Below, piece after piece: positions 9,458-17,805 of a stretch of 64,000 nt of DNA (position 1 is its first letter; every line of letters starts with the position of its first letter). Below the pieces are notes generated by a model, which searched no databases, was not told where the DNA came from, and worked only from the letters and a program-made list of their open reading frames with translations. The DNA comes from Clostridia bacterium (GTDB lineage Bacteria; Bacillota; Clostridia; Christensenellales; Borkfalkiaceae). The translations under genes and the position numbers were made by a program. The stretch is from the NCBI GenBank assembly GCA_017456055.1, contig JAFTKC010000002.1, positions 56,959-120,958 of the forward strand. The letters run 5' to 3'.

Positions 9458-11407
9458 CTACCTTTTAATTTTTGCAAAAGTGTCTTCTTTATTAAAGTCT
9501 GCGTGTTCAAATATATATTTCTTTCTTTCGCCAACTTCATCTCCCATCAAGACGGTTATAAGTCTATCTGCCTCGGCTGCGTCGTCGATAGTCACTTGCA
9601 TAAGCGTTCTAGTTTTTGGATTCATAGTGGTTTCCCAAAGTTGTCCTGGATCCATTTCGCCAAGACCTTTATATCTTTGAATTTGATACCCTTTACCCAC
9701 CTTTTCAATCTTTTCTTTTAATTCCTTATCGTCATAGGCGTATTCTTCTACGTTGCCTTTATACACTTTATAAAGTGGTGGAATACCCATATAAACGTGC
9801 CCTGCGTTTATAAGTTCACGCATATACCTAAAGAAAAACGTCAAGAGTATCGCCTTAATGTGCGCTCCATCTTGGTCAGCATCTGATAAAATTATTACTT
9901 TATGAAACTTTAAGCCAGACAAATCGAATTCCGACGCAATGCCCGTTCCTAGAGCGCTTATTATCGTTCTAATTTCGGTGTTTTGCAAGATATGGTCGAG
10001 TTTCTTCTTCTCAACATTCAAAGGTTTACCACGGAGTGGTAATATAGCCTGAAATTGGCGCATTCTAGCTTGCTTAGCACTACCACCTGCAGAATCACCC
10101 TCAACTATAAATAGTTCATTGAGCTCAGCTTTTCTGCCCGAACAAGCGGCAAGTTTACCAACCAAATTTTGAGACTCAATACTCTTTGACGCTCTAGCAA
10201 TTTCTTTAGCCTTTTTTGCAGCCAATCTAACCTTGGCAGCGTTTAAGGCTTTATTTATTATGATTTCAAAAATCTTAACTAACTTTTTGTTATTCATTAA
10301 CGCTGAGAGTTCGTTGACTGTCACGTACTCAACGGCAGGTCTTGCTTCCGGATTGCCGAGTTTAGTTTTTGTTTGACCTTCAAACTGAACGTTTTTCATT
10401 TTGATAGACAAAATAGCCGTCAATCCTTCCTTAAAATCGTCGCCAAGCAAGTTTTCATCTTTATCTTTTAGAATATTTTTAGTTCTCGCAAAGTCGTTTA
10501 ACACTCTTGTGACACCCGAACGGAAGCCCGTTTCGTGCATACCACCTTCGCCAGTAGGAATATTATTTACGTACGAATATATACTCTCAACGTATGCGTC
10601 GGTATGTTGAACGGCAAATTCAACCATAATTCCATCTTTTTCAGTGCAAGCATATAAAGGCTCGTCGTAAAGAGTGGTCTTACCTTCATTTAGGTATTTA
10701 ACGAAGTTTATTAAGCCCCCTTCGTACTTATAAACCCTATGAAAATCGGTGTTTTCGTCGTAAAAATCTATTTCTAAACCTTTATTTAAGAAGGCAATTT
10801 CTCTAAGTCTTTTAAGAATAGTTTCAACTGAGAATTGAGTGGTTTCAAATACTCTTTTATCGGGTAAAAATCTAACGAAAGTACCTTTTTTCTTAGTTTT
10901 CACCTTAGTATCTTTAAGTGGAGCAACGGGAACGCCCGATTTAATTTTGCCACTTTTTTCATCAAGATAACTATGAAACTCCATAGAATAAACGGTGTTT
11001 TTATAAACTTCAACCTTGAGCCACTCGGAAAGAGCGTTGGTGACAGACGCACCAACCCCATGAAGTCCACCCGAAAAATTATAATTTTCCGAGTCGAATT
11101 TACCACCAGCGTGAAGTTGAGTAAATACTACTTGCACACCAGAAACCCCTGCTTTAGAGTGAATGTCGGTTGGAATACCACGTCCGTTATCCTCAACTGA
11201 AGCAGAGCCGTCTTTATAAAGTTTAACTTCTACTCTATTAGCAAAGCCGTTAGACGCTTCGTCCACAGCATTATCAACTATTTCCCATAATATATGATGA
11301 AGACCTTTAACGCTAGTCGTTCCAATATACATACCAGGACGAAGTCTAACCGCGTCAAGCCCTTCTATAATTTTAATATCTTCCGCATTGTAATTAGTTT
11401 TAGCCAT
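9458..11407 (-). CDS. gyrB: Type IIA DNA topoisomerase subunit B (gyrase B type)
   Basis: 649 aa. The GHKL ATPase shows [17 protein letters not shown] and [14 protein letters not shown]. The transducer domain includes [16 protein letters not shown]; the threonine in QTKTKLGN favours GyrB over ParE, which usually has QTKGKLGT. The Toprim domain has [23 protein letters not shown] and DADQDGAHI, and the C-terminal block is RYKGLGEM. The gene starts at ATG behind GGAGGC and is followed directly by the A subunit. The genomic setting (next to copA) is not the usual dnaA-recF-gyrB-gyrA origin cluster, so a second topoisomerase pair elsewhere is possible. Confidence 0.92.
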   Translation of the reverse strand: MAKTNYNAEDIKIIEGLDAVRLRPGMYIGTTSVKGLHHILWEIVDNAVDEASNGFANRVEVKLYKDGSASVEDNGRGIPTDIHSKAGVSGVQVVFTQLHAGGKFDSENYNFSGGLHGVGASVTNALSEWLKVEVYKNTVYSMEFHSYLDEKSGKIKSGVPVAPLKDTKVKTKKKGTFVRFLPDKRVFETTQFSVETILKRLREIAFLNKGLEIDFYDENTDFHRVYKYEGGLINFVKYLNEGKTTLYDEPLYACTEKDGIMVEFAVQHTDAYVESIYSYVNNIPTGEGGMHETGFRSGVTRVLNDFARTKNILKDKDENLLGDDFKEGLTAILSIKMKNVQFEGQTKTKLGNPEARPAVEYVTVNELSALMNNKKLVKIFEIIINKALNAAKVRLAAKKAKEIARASKSIESQNLVGKLAACSGRKAELNELFIVEGDSAGGSAKQARMRQFQAILPLRGKPLNVEKKKLDHILQNTEIRTIISALGTGIASEFDLSGLKFHKVIILSDADQDGAHIKAILLTFFFRYMRELINAGHVYMGIPPLYKVYKGNVEEYAYDDKELKEKIEKVGKGYQIQRYKGLGEMDPGQLWETTMNPKTRTLMQVTIDDAAEADRLITVLMGDEVGERKKYIFEHADFNKEDTFAKIKR

Positions 11408-11446
11408 TGTGCCTCCAAAAACCTTAAAAGGTTAACTTACCCATCT

Positions 11447-11475
11447 ATTTTACTATATATTGTGTTTTTTTTCAA
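11447..11475 (-). promoter_or_regulatory. Promoter of the gyrB-gyrA operon
   Basis: Reading the minus strand, the -35 TTGAAA (11470-11475) and -10 TAAAAT (11447-11452) are 17 bases apart, about 40 bases before the gyrB ATG. The -35 sits in the loop of an imperfect hairpin with 9-bp arms ATTGTGTTT (11459-11467) and AAACACAAT (11481-11489). This dyad may be a regulatory site, for example for supercoiling-sensitive control, but no factor can be named. Confidence 0.65.
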
Positions 11476-11515
11476 GCAGTAAACACAATTTTTTTGCTTT
11501 TTTATAAAATAAAAA

Positions 11516-11581
11516 CGCCCTTAAGGTAAAATTTTACAATACTTATTTTTTAAGCATTTTAAAATTTTATTCAAGGACGCG
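11516..11581 (-). terminator. Terminator-like long hairpin downstream of copA
   Basis: A long imperfect hairpin is formed by the CGCCCTT/AAGG-type base and matching TAAAATTTTA segments, followed on the minus strand by TTTTTATTTT. It lies between the copA stop and the gyrB promoter, so it probably ends the copA message. Confidence 0.6.
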
Positions 11582-11601
11582 TAAATTTTGAGAGGCGTAT
11601 T

Positions 11602-11812
11602 CTATTTTACACCGATAAACTTATATCCAGCCTCGTCGATAAGTTTTTTTGCAACTTCAACATCAAACTCTCCTTCAACTATCGCAAGTTTTTTCTTTAA
11701 AAGAATCTCAACACTCTTAACTCCATAAATTGAAGATAAAATTTCTTTCACTCTTCCTGCACAATGATTACACATCATACCTTCTATTTTTAACTTCATA
11801 ATTTCTCCTTTT
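11602..11812 (-). other. Internal ribosome site and ATG that could yield a free 65-aa CopZ-like chaperone
   Basis: Inside copA, and in the same frame, AAAAGGAG (11805-11812) precedes an ATG (11797-11799) by 5 bases. Translation from here would give exactly the C-terminal HMA domain: MKLKIEGMMCNHC at its start, 65 aa, ending at the copA stop. This is either a relic of a recent copA-copZ gene fusion or a working second start giving both pump and chaperone from one gene. The site itself is seen directly; its use is inferred. Confidence 0.55.
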
Positions 11813-13956
11813 CTATAATCAAATTTTTTATAATTTCTAATTCTAAGCGCATTTTGAACGACAAACAATGAAGAAAGACACATGCAAATTGACGCAATAG
11901 TTGGCGTTAAAGTTATATTAACGAAAGACAAAACCCCACCTGCTATTGGAATTGCAAGCAAATTATAAATAAAAGCCCAAAACAAATTGCCCTTAATAAT
12001 GCCGTTCGCCTTTTTACTAATTTTAATAGCGTCAACTATAGAAGAGGGCTTACCGTTAACTAAAACTACGTCTGCACTCTCTATCGCAATATCCGTGCCC
12101 GTACCCATAGCAATACCGACATCTGCCGTTTTTAACGCAGGGCTATCATTTATTCCGTCACCGACGAAAGCCGTTAAATTATCACCTTTGTTATCTAAAA
12201 TAATTTGTGCTTTTTGCTCAGGCAATACTTGAGAAAAATATCCTTTTAAGCATAAATTTTCATATATTTTCTTAGCAGAATTTTCGTTATCTCCAGTAAT
12301 CATATAAGAGTCAACACCAATTGAATTTAACTCATCTATCGCTTTAATACTATCTTCTTTTAAACAATCGAAAATGCCGAAAATTGCTAGCGTTTCGCCC
12401 TTTATGTTAGACATAATAACCATAGTTTTTCCTTGTAAAATACTATCGTTATCAATTTTTACAAAATTACCAAGATAATAAACGGTATCTTTTACTTTTG
12501 CCTTTATACCTTTCCCTATTATATACTCAAACTCATTAACTTCGTAACTTGATTCAATGCAAAATTCCTTTATACAATCGGCAAGTGGATGGTTAGATTT
12601 ACTCTCAAGCGAATATACGATTTTTTTAACTTCTTCGTCGGGAAGTTTTGAGTAGTTTATAAAGTTAACCACTTTGGGTTTCCCCTCGGTTAGCGTTGCC
12701 GTTTTATCTAAAAAAATCTTTTTAACGTTAGATAGTTTTTGCAAACTTTCGGCATCTTTATATAGCACCCCTAACGACGCAGACTTACCCGTAGCCGTCA
12801 TAACGGCAACAGGAGTCGCCAAACCTAGCGCACACGGACAAGATACTACCAAAACACTTATAGCATACTTAAACGCCAAATAAACGTCTTTAGAAATTAA
12901 GATCCAAGCAATAAAAGTTATAATCGCAATAGCCGTCACTACAGGAACAAATATCCCCGAGATTTTATCTGCAAGTTTTTGAGCAGGCGCTTTACTTGAC
13001 TGCGCTTCTTTTACTATTTGAATAATCTTTGAAAAATAAGATTCTATCTTTTCGCTAGTTGCTCTATAGCAAACGTATCCACTCTTTAATATACTACCAG
13101 AAATAATTTTAGAGCCAACAAAAACTTCAATTGGGATACTTTCCCCCGTTATAGCCGATTTATCAAGCGAACCTAACCCCTCTACAACCTCTCCGTCTAC
13201 ACAGGCAAAGTCTCCAACTCTTAAAATAACTATATCGCCCTTTTTAATCTCGCTACTCTTTACTCTTTTTTCCTTTCCATCTACAAGTATTAAAACATCA
13301 TCTGGCAAAAGCGAAGATAACTTTTCTATTTCTTTGCCCGTTTTTCGTTTTGATAGTTCTTCTAGCCATTTTCCCAAAGTCACCAATACTAAAACCATTG
13401 CAGAGGATTCAAAAAACAAATGCCCCGAGTAATTAGAAGTAAAAACTAAAACTGCTTGAACAACACTAAAAGCAAACGCCGAAAAAGAGCCTAAAGAAAC
13501 TAAGGTGTCCATGTTTGGCGATAAATTCTTTAACGCCTTAACACCTACTATATAGAACTTAAAGTTTATTGCTATGATTATTAAAGCGAAAACAAACTGC
13601 AATATTATATTTATTCTAATGGAAAAAACGGGCAACCCGATCATTTCACCCATAGAAAAATACAAAAGTGGAAGCAAAAAGATTAATGATATCAAAAAGC
13701 GTTTTCTTAGTCTATCGCTTTCTGTATTCTCAACCTTTATTTCGCCGTTTGAAACGGTTGCCTTATACCCAATAGAATTAACTGCAAGGCAAATATCTTG
13801 CGAGTTTAAAAGATTTTCGTCAAAAATAACGCGCATACTTTTATCTAATAGAGAAACGCTAACCTTTATAACTCCGTCTAGTTTACCTACTCTCTTTTCG
13901 ATTGCTTGCGAACAAGCGGAACAAGACATACCTTCAATTTGAAAATTTTCTTTCAT
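11602..13956 (-). CDS. copA: Copper-exporting P1B-type ATPase with N- and C-terminal metal-binding domains
   Basis: 784 aa. The N-terminal HMA domain has metal ligands CSAC (C12, C15). Eight membrane helices include the CPC ion-channel motif (C373, C375), which marks Cu+ transport. The actuator has TGES, the P-domain DKTATLT (about 417-423), and the nucleotide domain SNHPLAD. Gly is replaced by Ala in the usually invariant DKTGTLT loop; the phosphorylated Asp is intact. A second HMA domain (CNHC) forms the last 65 residues, like a CopZ chaperone fused to the pump, and keeps its own ribosome site and ATG (separate entry). Whether the preferred ion is Cu+ or Ag+ cannot be distinguished. It has its own promoter and is a single-gene unit. 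Confidence 0.93.
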   Translation of the reverse strand: MKENFQIEGMSCSACSQAIEKRVGKLDGVIKVSVSLLDKSMRVIFDENLLNSQDICLAVNSIGYKATVSNGEIKVENTESDRLRKRFLISLIFLLPLLYFSMGEMIGLPVFSIRINIILQFVFALIIIAINFKFYIVGVKALKNLSPNMDTLVSLGSFSAFAFSVVQAVLVFTSNYSGHLFFESSAMVLVLVTLGKWLEELSKRKTGKEIEKLSSLLPDDVLILVDGKEKRVKSSEIKKGDIVILRVGDFACVDGEVVEGLGSLDKSAITGESIPIEVFVGSKIISGSILKSGYVCYRATSEKIESYFSKIIQIVKEAQSSKAPAQKLADKISGIFVPVVTAIAIITFIAWILISKDVYLAFKYAISVLVVSCPCALGLATPVAVMTATGKSASLGVLYKDAESLQKLSNVKKIFLDKTATLTEGKPKVVNFINYSKLPDEEVKKIVYSLESKSNHPLADCIKEFCIESSYEVNEFEYIIGKGIKAKVKDTVYYLGNFVKIDNDSILQGKTMVIMSNIKGETLAIFGIFDCLKEDSIKAIDELNSIGVDSYMITGDNENSAKKIYENLCLKGYFSQVLPEQKAQIILDNKGDNLTAFVGDGINDSPALKTADVGIAMGTGTDIAIESADVVLVNGKPSSIVDAIKISKKANGIIKGNLFWAFIYNLLAIPIAGGVLSFVNITLTPTIASICMCLSSLFVVQNALRIRNYKKFDYRKGEIMKLKIEGMMCNHCAGRVKEILSSIYGVKSVEILLKKKLAIVEGEFDVEVAKKLIDEAGYKFIGVK

Positions 13957-13971
13957 AATTCACCTTTAATC

Positions 13972-14000
13972 ATTATACCACTCATTTTGATTAAATTCAA
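13972..14000 (-). promoter_or_regulatory. Promoter of copA
   Basis: On the minus strand, TTGAAT (13995-14000) and TATAAT (13972-13977) are separated by 17 bases, about 16 bases before the copA ATG. No CopY or CsoR operator consensus was recognised. Confidence 0.65.
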
Positions 14001-14002
14001 AT

Positions 14003-14038
14003 AAAACTTGCCTCCCATAAAAACGGAAAGCAAGTTTT
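14003..14038 (-). terminator. Intrinsic terminator of the feo operon
   Basis: Nine-bp arms AAAACTTGC (14003-14011) and GCAAGTTTT (14030-14038) are followed on the minus strand by a T-rich run. The hairpin lies 14 bases past the Cys-rich small gene and its loop side borders the copA promoter. Confidence 0.75.
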
Positions 14039-14051
14039 AATGAAAAAATGG

Positions 14052-14219
14052 TTATTTAGTAATATCTTCTTCTTTTTTACTGCCACAATTTGAGCAATAT
14101 TTACAACTACTACAATCCGAGCAACACGATGTTTTGCCCTTTTTCTTATTTATGATAGCCACCACGATTACGGCAACCACAACAAGTCCCACTAATACAC
14201 CAATAATTACGTCTACCAT
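14052..14219 (-). CDS. FeoB-associated Cys-rich membrane protein
   Basis: 55 aa. One N-terminal transmembrane helix (about residues 3-23, rich in Val, Ile, Gly and Leu) is followed by a basic stretch and then a cysteine cluster with C at CC, SDC, SSC, KYC and SNC. This matches the short FeoB-associated Cys-rich membrane proteins encoded just after feoB in many Firmicutes. The ATG follows the feoB stop by 7 bases. The Cys cluster probably binds iron or zinc at the membrane, but its role is unproved. The gene is easily missed because of its length. Confidence 0.85.
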   Translation of the reverse strand: MVDVIIGVLVGLVVVAVIVVAIINKKKGKTSCCSDCSSCKYCSNCGSKKEEDITK

Positions 14220-14226
14220 AATAAAC

Positions 14227-16575
14227 CTATTTACTCTTTAACGGGCGCTTTTCGTTATATGCCCTAATTCCCAATATCGCAAAAACCATCAATGCAATTA
14301 TAACTATTGAAACTATTATCGACCAAGTAGACCAGGTTGCAAACATAGTGCAGAACACGTAAGTAATTGCGCTTGCGATAAATGAAGTTGCTATCCAGAA
14401 AAGCAAAGTCCATTTAATCTTGCCTTTTCCTAATTCGCCCTTAGCAGTTGCAACTGCTGCAAAACATGGAATAGTAGTCATATTAAACACGATAAACGAT
14501 ATTAGACCTGGCCACTCAATACCTGTTGCCGCTATCATTGCCACAACTTCATATCCCTCTTCACCAAACTCTCCAGATGCAATTAAAGCCTCAATTTGAC
14601 TTAGGATTTCAGGACTTAATACGCCCGCATTAACAAGTATATCTGGTTGAACGGTAAACATTGCAAGAATTACCGAAGCGAGAGTTAAAAATCCTGCTAT
14701 AACATTTTCCTTTGCAATTAAGCCTAAAATTGCAGCAACTGCAAACACCCAGCCTAAACCACCTAATTGACTACCAAATCCAAGCGGAGTAAATATAGGT
14801 TGCATAAACTTTCCTACCGACGCTAAAATCGATTCGTTCATTTGACTCGGATCGCTAATCAACGTCCAATCCCAACGGAAGTTAGAAACAAACCAAATAA
14901 TAATGGTTGATGCTAGAATAATAGTAAACACTTTCTTTACGTAGTGCTTTGTTTTATCCCAAAGGTGAATCATTAACCCCTTGAATCCTGGTGCGTGATA
15001 TGCTGGAAGTTCCATAATAAAAGGAGCGATTTCACCACGTTGAGTAGTTCCTCTCATTATTAAAATAGTTATTACGGCAACTGCCATGCCAACTACGTAT
15101 AAAGCATACGTAATAAGATCAGCGCTACCAATATTGAACGCCATAGCCATTGCCCCCGTGACTGCGGCAAGTATAGGCAATTTTGCACCGCAAGTAAAGA
15201 AAGGTATGGCTCTTATAGTAAGAGTTCTTTCTCTCTCGTCGGCAAGAGTTCTAGTATTAACCATTGCGGGAATTGAGCAACCAAAACCCATAATCATAGG
15301 TATAAACGCTCTACCCGAAACGCCAAATCTTCTAAAAATTCTATCAAGAATAAAGGCCACTCTCGCCATATATCCCGTATCTTCTAATATTGAAAGACAA
15401 AGCAATAAGAATATGATTTGTGGAACAAAACTTAGCACCCCACAAAGTCCTGCCAAAATTCCGTCGTTAACAAGTCCTAAAACCCAAGGCGTAGAAGTTA
15501 TTGATTCTAACCCTGCACCAAGCCAACCAGATATCGTAGCCGTTATAACGTCCATCAAATTAAATAATATCACACCTGGCGACGCTAAGCCTTCACCCGA
15601 GCCAAATAGCCCTTCAAAAGCAGTACCAGAAAGAGAAACCCACTCGTCGTTTAATACCCCACCTAAAAACAAGAAGTTTTCCGAGAAAGTCAAGTGGAAT
15701 ATCGCAAATAAAATGGCTAAAAATATTGGAATACCTACCCATTTATTCGTCAACACTTTATCTGCCTTGTCTGACTTCGACAATTTTACGCCTTTATCTT
15801 TTTTACTCATTAAAGGCGAGTAGTATTTTGATATGTATTTATATCTCGCATCTGCAACTAAAGCCTCGAAGTCCGTGCCAAAAAGTTCATTTTCAAAAGT
15901 CTTTTTGAACTCTTCCACCATTTTTATGGTGTTTTGATGCATAGCCACTTCAATTTCGTCGTTTTCTACGAGCTTAATTGCGTGAAAGAGTGGATTTTCT
16001 ATGTCTTGACCATCAAGAGCAATTCTTACGTCGTTAATTAAGTGCCAAATTTCGCAACCTTCTAAAACCGTTTTACCCTTTCTAATCTCGTTGCTACTTT
16101 CTATCGCTTTTTCCATAAGCTCTTGAATACCCGTTCCCTTTAATGCGGAAATCTTTACTACGGGAACACCCAAGCGCTTAGTTAATTCCTTTTCGTCTAT
16201 TTTATCCCCTTGTTTTTCAAGAGCATCCATCATATTTAGAGCGATTACTATTGGAACGTCCATCTCCATCACTTGAGTAGTGAGATATAAATTACGTTCT
16301 AAATTGGTTGCGTCTACAATATTGATAACACAATCGGGCTTCTCATCTAATATGTAGTTTCTAGATACAACTTCTTCCGGCGTGTATGGAGAAAGTGAAT
16401 AAATACCAGGAAGGTCAATTATAGAAATTGGCTCGCTTCCCTTTTTATAAACGCCCTCTTTCTTATCAACCGTCACTCCCGGCCAGTTTCCAACATGAGC
16501 CGTTGAACCGGTTAACGCGTTAAAAAGAGTGGTTTTTCCACAGTTTGGATTTCCCGCTAAAGCAAATCTTTTCAT
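14227..16575 (-). CDS. feoB: Ferrous iron transport protein B (FeoB)
   Basis: The cytosolic G domain opens the protein (G1 GNPNCGKTT about residues 8-16, G3 DLPG, G4 NMMD). A helical GDI region and a polytopic membrane domain follow, with two Gate segments (GCSIPAM and the mirrored one near FITLAS). It imports Fe2+. I start at MKRFALAG because GGAGGT stands 9 bases upstream and the ATG overlaps the feoA stop (TAATG); a longer frame starting 9 codons earlier has no ribosome site. About 782 aa, normal for the family. The operon order is feoA-feoA-feoB-Cys-rich protein. Confidence 0.96.
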   Translation of the reverse strand: MKRFALAGNPNCGKTTLFNALTGSTAHVGNWPGVTVDKKEGVYKKGSEPISIIDLPGIYSLSPYTPEEVVSRNYILDEKPDCVINIVDATNLERNLYLTTQVMEMDVPIVIALNMMDALEKQGDKIDEKELTKRLGVPVVKISALKGTGIQELMEKAIESSNEIRKGKTVLEGCEIWHLINDVRIALDGQDIENPLFHAIKLVENDEIEVAMHQNTIKMVEEFKKTFENELFGTDFEALVADARYKYISKYYSPLMSKKDKGVKLSKSDKADKVLTNKWVGIPIFLAILFAIFHLTFSENFLFLGGVLNDEWVSLSGTAFEGLFGSGEGLASPGVILFNLMDVITATISGWLGAGLESITSTPWVLGLVNDGILAGLCGVLSFVPQIIFLLLCLSILEDTGYMARVAFILDRIFRRFGVSGRAFIPMIMGFGCSIPAMVNTRTLADERERTLTIRAIPFFTCGAKLPILAAVTGAMAMAFNIGSADLITYALYVVGMAVAVITILIMRGTTQRGEIAPFIMELPAYHAPGFKGLMIHLWDKTKHYVKKVFTIILASTIIIWFVSNFRWDWTLISDPSQMNESILASVGKFMQPIFTPLGFGSQLGGLGWVFAVAAILGLIAKENVIAGFLTLASVILAMFTVQPDILVNAGVLSPEILSQIEALIASGEFGEEGYEVVAMIAATGIEWPGLISFIVFNMTTIPCFAAVATAKGELGKGKIKWTLLFWIATSFIASAITYVFCTMFATWSTWSIIVSIVIIALMVFAILGIRAYNEKRPLKSK

Positions 16576-16805
16576 TAATCTTTTACCTCCAAATTTACGC
16601 ATTCTGCTTCAGTTTTACGAAGCGTTAATTCGTACCCTCTAATAGTCACTTCTATAGGATCGCCTAAAGGGGCTTTTTTGCGCAAGTACACTTCTGCACC
16701 AGGCGTCACACCCATATCGAAAAGACGTCTTTTAATACGCCCCTCACACACTATGCTTTTTATAACGCCACTTTCACCTATAGAAAATTCGCTCAATTTC
16801 TTCAT
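16575..16805 (-). CDS. feoA: FeoA domain protein (second copy)
   Basis: 76 aa SH3-like FeoA protein. It shows KRRLFDMGVTPGAEVYL and DPIEVTIRGYELTLRKTEA, the two conserved blocks of the family. FeoA binds the cytosolic side of FeoB and is needed for full transport activity. Its stop overlaps the feoB ATG. This is the more canonical of the two FeoA copies and is more likely to be the direct FeoB partner. Confidence 0.92.
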   Translation of the reverse strand: MKKLSEFSIGESGVIKSIVCEGRIKRRLFDMGVTPGAEVYLRKKAPLGDPIEVTIRGYELTLRKTEAECVNLEVKD

Positions 16806-16826
16806 TACTATGTCTCCTTTTTTATT

Positions 16827-17039
16827 TTATGCAACTAAAATCTTCATAGAAAGATTACCGTCTAACGCTAACCTTGAGTTTTTAACTAAACATATACTCG
16901 TTCTGCCACTTCTAGATATAACTTGAATTTCCGAATTAACGGTTATCCCAATATCTTCAAGGTGTCTCTTAGTATTTTCATCTGCAGTCACTTTTAATAC
17001 TTTTAAGGTTTGCCCTACGGGCGCTAATGCTATCGGCAT
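16827..17039 (-). CDS. feoA: FeoA domain protein (first copy)
   Basis: 70 aa. The FeoA fold is recognised from KRHLEDIGITVNSEIQVISR and the final LVKNSRLALDGNLSMKILV. It lacks the DP.....RG block that is usual in FeoA and present in the neighbour, so it is a diverged copy. It is the first gene of the operon, preceded by GAAGGAG. Tandem feoA genes are common in Clostridia; division of labour between them is not settled. Confidence 0.85.
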   Translation of the reverse strand: MPIALAPVGQTLKVLKVTADENTKRHLEDIGITVNSEIQVISRSGRTSICLVKNSRLALDGNLSMKILVA

Positions 17040-17055
17040 AACTTCTCCTTCTAAA

Positions 17056-17075
17056 ATGTGAAACTTGTTTCATAT
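17056..17075. promoter_or_regulatory. Operator-like dyad O1 in the feo/tetR intergenic region
   Basis: TGAAAC and GTTTCA flank a central TT (17059-17072), with near-symmetric ATRT/AYAT edges. It covers the start point expected from the feo promoter, so a protein bound here would block feo transcription. Confidence 0.65.
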
Positions 17076-17084
17076 TCTAGAACA

Positions 17085-17113
17085 ATATTACCACCATTTT
17101 ATTTCCTTGTCAA
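17085..17113 (-). promoter_or_regulatory. Promoter of the feo operon
   Basis: Perfect TTGACA (17108-17113) and TAATAT (17085-17090), 17 bases apart, reading toward feoA. It is held between dyads O1 (downstream) and O2 (touching the upstream edge of the -35). Confidence 0.8.
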
Positions 17114-17115
17114 GC

Positions 17116-17141
17116 AAAATATGAAACTTTTTTCATATTTT
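17116..17141. promoter_or_regulatory. Operator-like dyad O2
   Basis: Perfect 11-bp arms AAAATATGAAA (17116-17126) and TTTCATATTTT (17131-17141) around CTTT. It shares the ATGAAA/TTTCAT half-site with O1. It lies between the two divergent promoters, as expected for the site of the adjacent TetR-family protein. Confidence 0.7.
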
Positions 17142-17166
17142 TTAATTTTTTTACGAATTTTTTCTC

Positions 17167-17195
17167 TTGATTTTTAATTGAGTTTGTTATATAAT
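17167..17195 (+). promoter_or_regulatory. Promoter of tetR-araC, giving a nearly leaderless message
   Basis: TTGATT (17167-17172) and TATAAT (17190-17195) with a 17-base spacer. The start point would fall at about 17202, while the ATG that best fits the TetR family is at 17205. There is no Shine-Dalgarno sequence before it, so the message may be leaderless. Confidence 0.6.
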
Positions 17196-17204
17196 GTTTA
17201 TAAT

Positions 17205-17804
17205 ATGAAAAACGAAGTTAGACAACCTCGACAAGAGCGTTCAATTGAAAAGAAAAATAAAATAATAGAGGCGGGATACCAACTCTTTTCCGAAGTGGGA
17301 TATTACGGCACAAACACTAAAGAGATTGCTAAACGTGCAGGCGTATCCACGGGAATCGTTTACGGATATTTCCAAGACAAAAGAGATATTTTAATTTGCG
17401 TTTTGGAAATTTACATCAACAAGGCTTTCGACCCGTTTTTTAAGATTTTTGACAAACTAACTGAGCCTATTGACTTTGACACAGTTATACCAAAAATCAT
17501 CAATCAAGCGATTTCTACACATAAAAATAATCGTAAAATTCACGAGGCTTTGCATTCTCTCGCTAGTTCAGACGAGGCCGTTAGCGCTCAGTTTATCGCC
17601 TTAGAAGACGATATTACACTTAAAATCGCCGAAAAGTTTACTCACCTTGGAGTTAACGTTGAAAATGCCGTGGAAAAAATTCATTTTGCTATGGATATAA
17701 TTCAATCTTTTTCCCACGAATACGTTTTCGATAAACACGAATACATTGACTATATCGTTATGAAGGATATGGTTATTAAAATTATTAAAGATTTATTCAA
17801 TTAA
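17205..17804 (+). CDS. TetR-family transcriptional regulator
   Basis: About 199 aa. The N-terminal helix-turn-helix shows KIIEAGYQLFSEVGYYGTNTKEIAKRAGVSTGIVYGYFQDKRDIL, textbook TetR. The helical C-terminal ligand domain is not recognisable. I start at MKNEVRQPR; a frame extending 9 codons upstream would begin inside the promoter. It is divergent from the feo operon, with paired dyads ATGAAA/TTTCAT in between. It probably represses feo and perhaps itself. The signal it senses is unknown. Confidence 0.9.
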   Translation: MKNEVRQPRQERSIEKKNKIIEAGYQLFSEVGYYGTNTKEIAKRAGVSTGIVYGYFQDKRDILICVLEIYINKAFDPFFKIFDKLTEPIDFDTVIPKIINQAISTHKNNRKIHEALHSLASSDEAVSAQFIALEDDITLKIAEKFTHLGVNVENAVEKIHFAMDIIQSFSHEYVFDKHEYIDYIVMKDMVIKIIKDLFN

Positions 17805-17805
17805 T

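Noticed and set aside
11602-11820. A frameshift separating copA and copZ.
   Set aside because: The frame is continuous through both; it is an in-frame fusion, not a broken gene.
15086-15823. A 245-codon plus-strand frame opposite feoB.
   Set aside because: Antisense to the conserved membrane domain of feoB; no start signal or recognisable domain.
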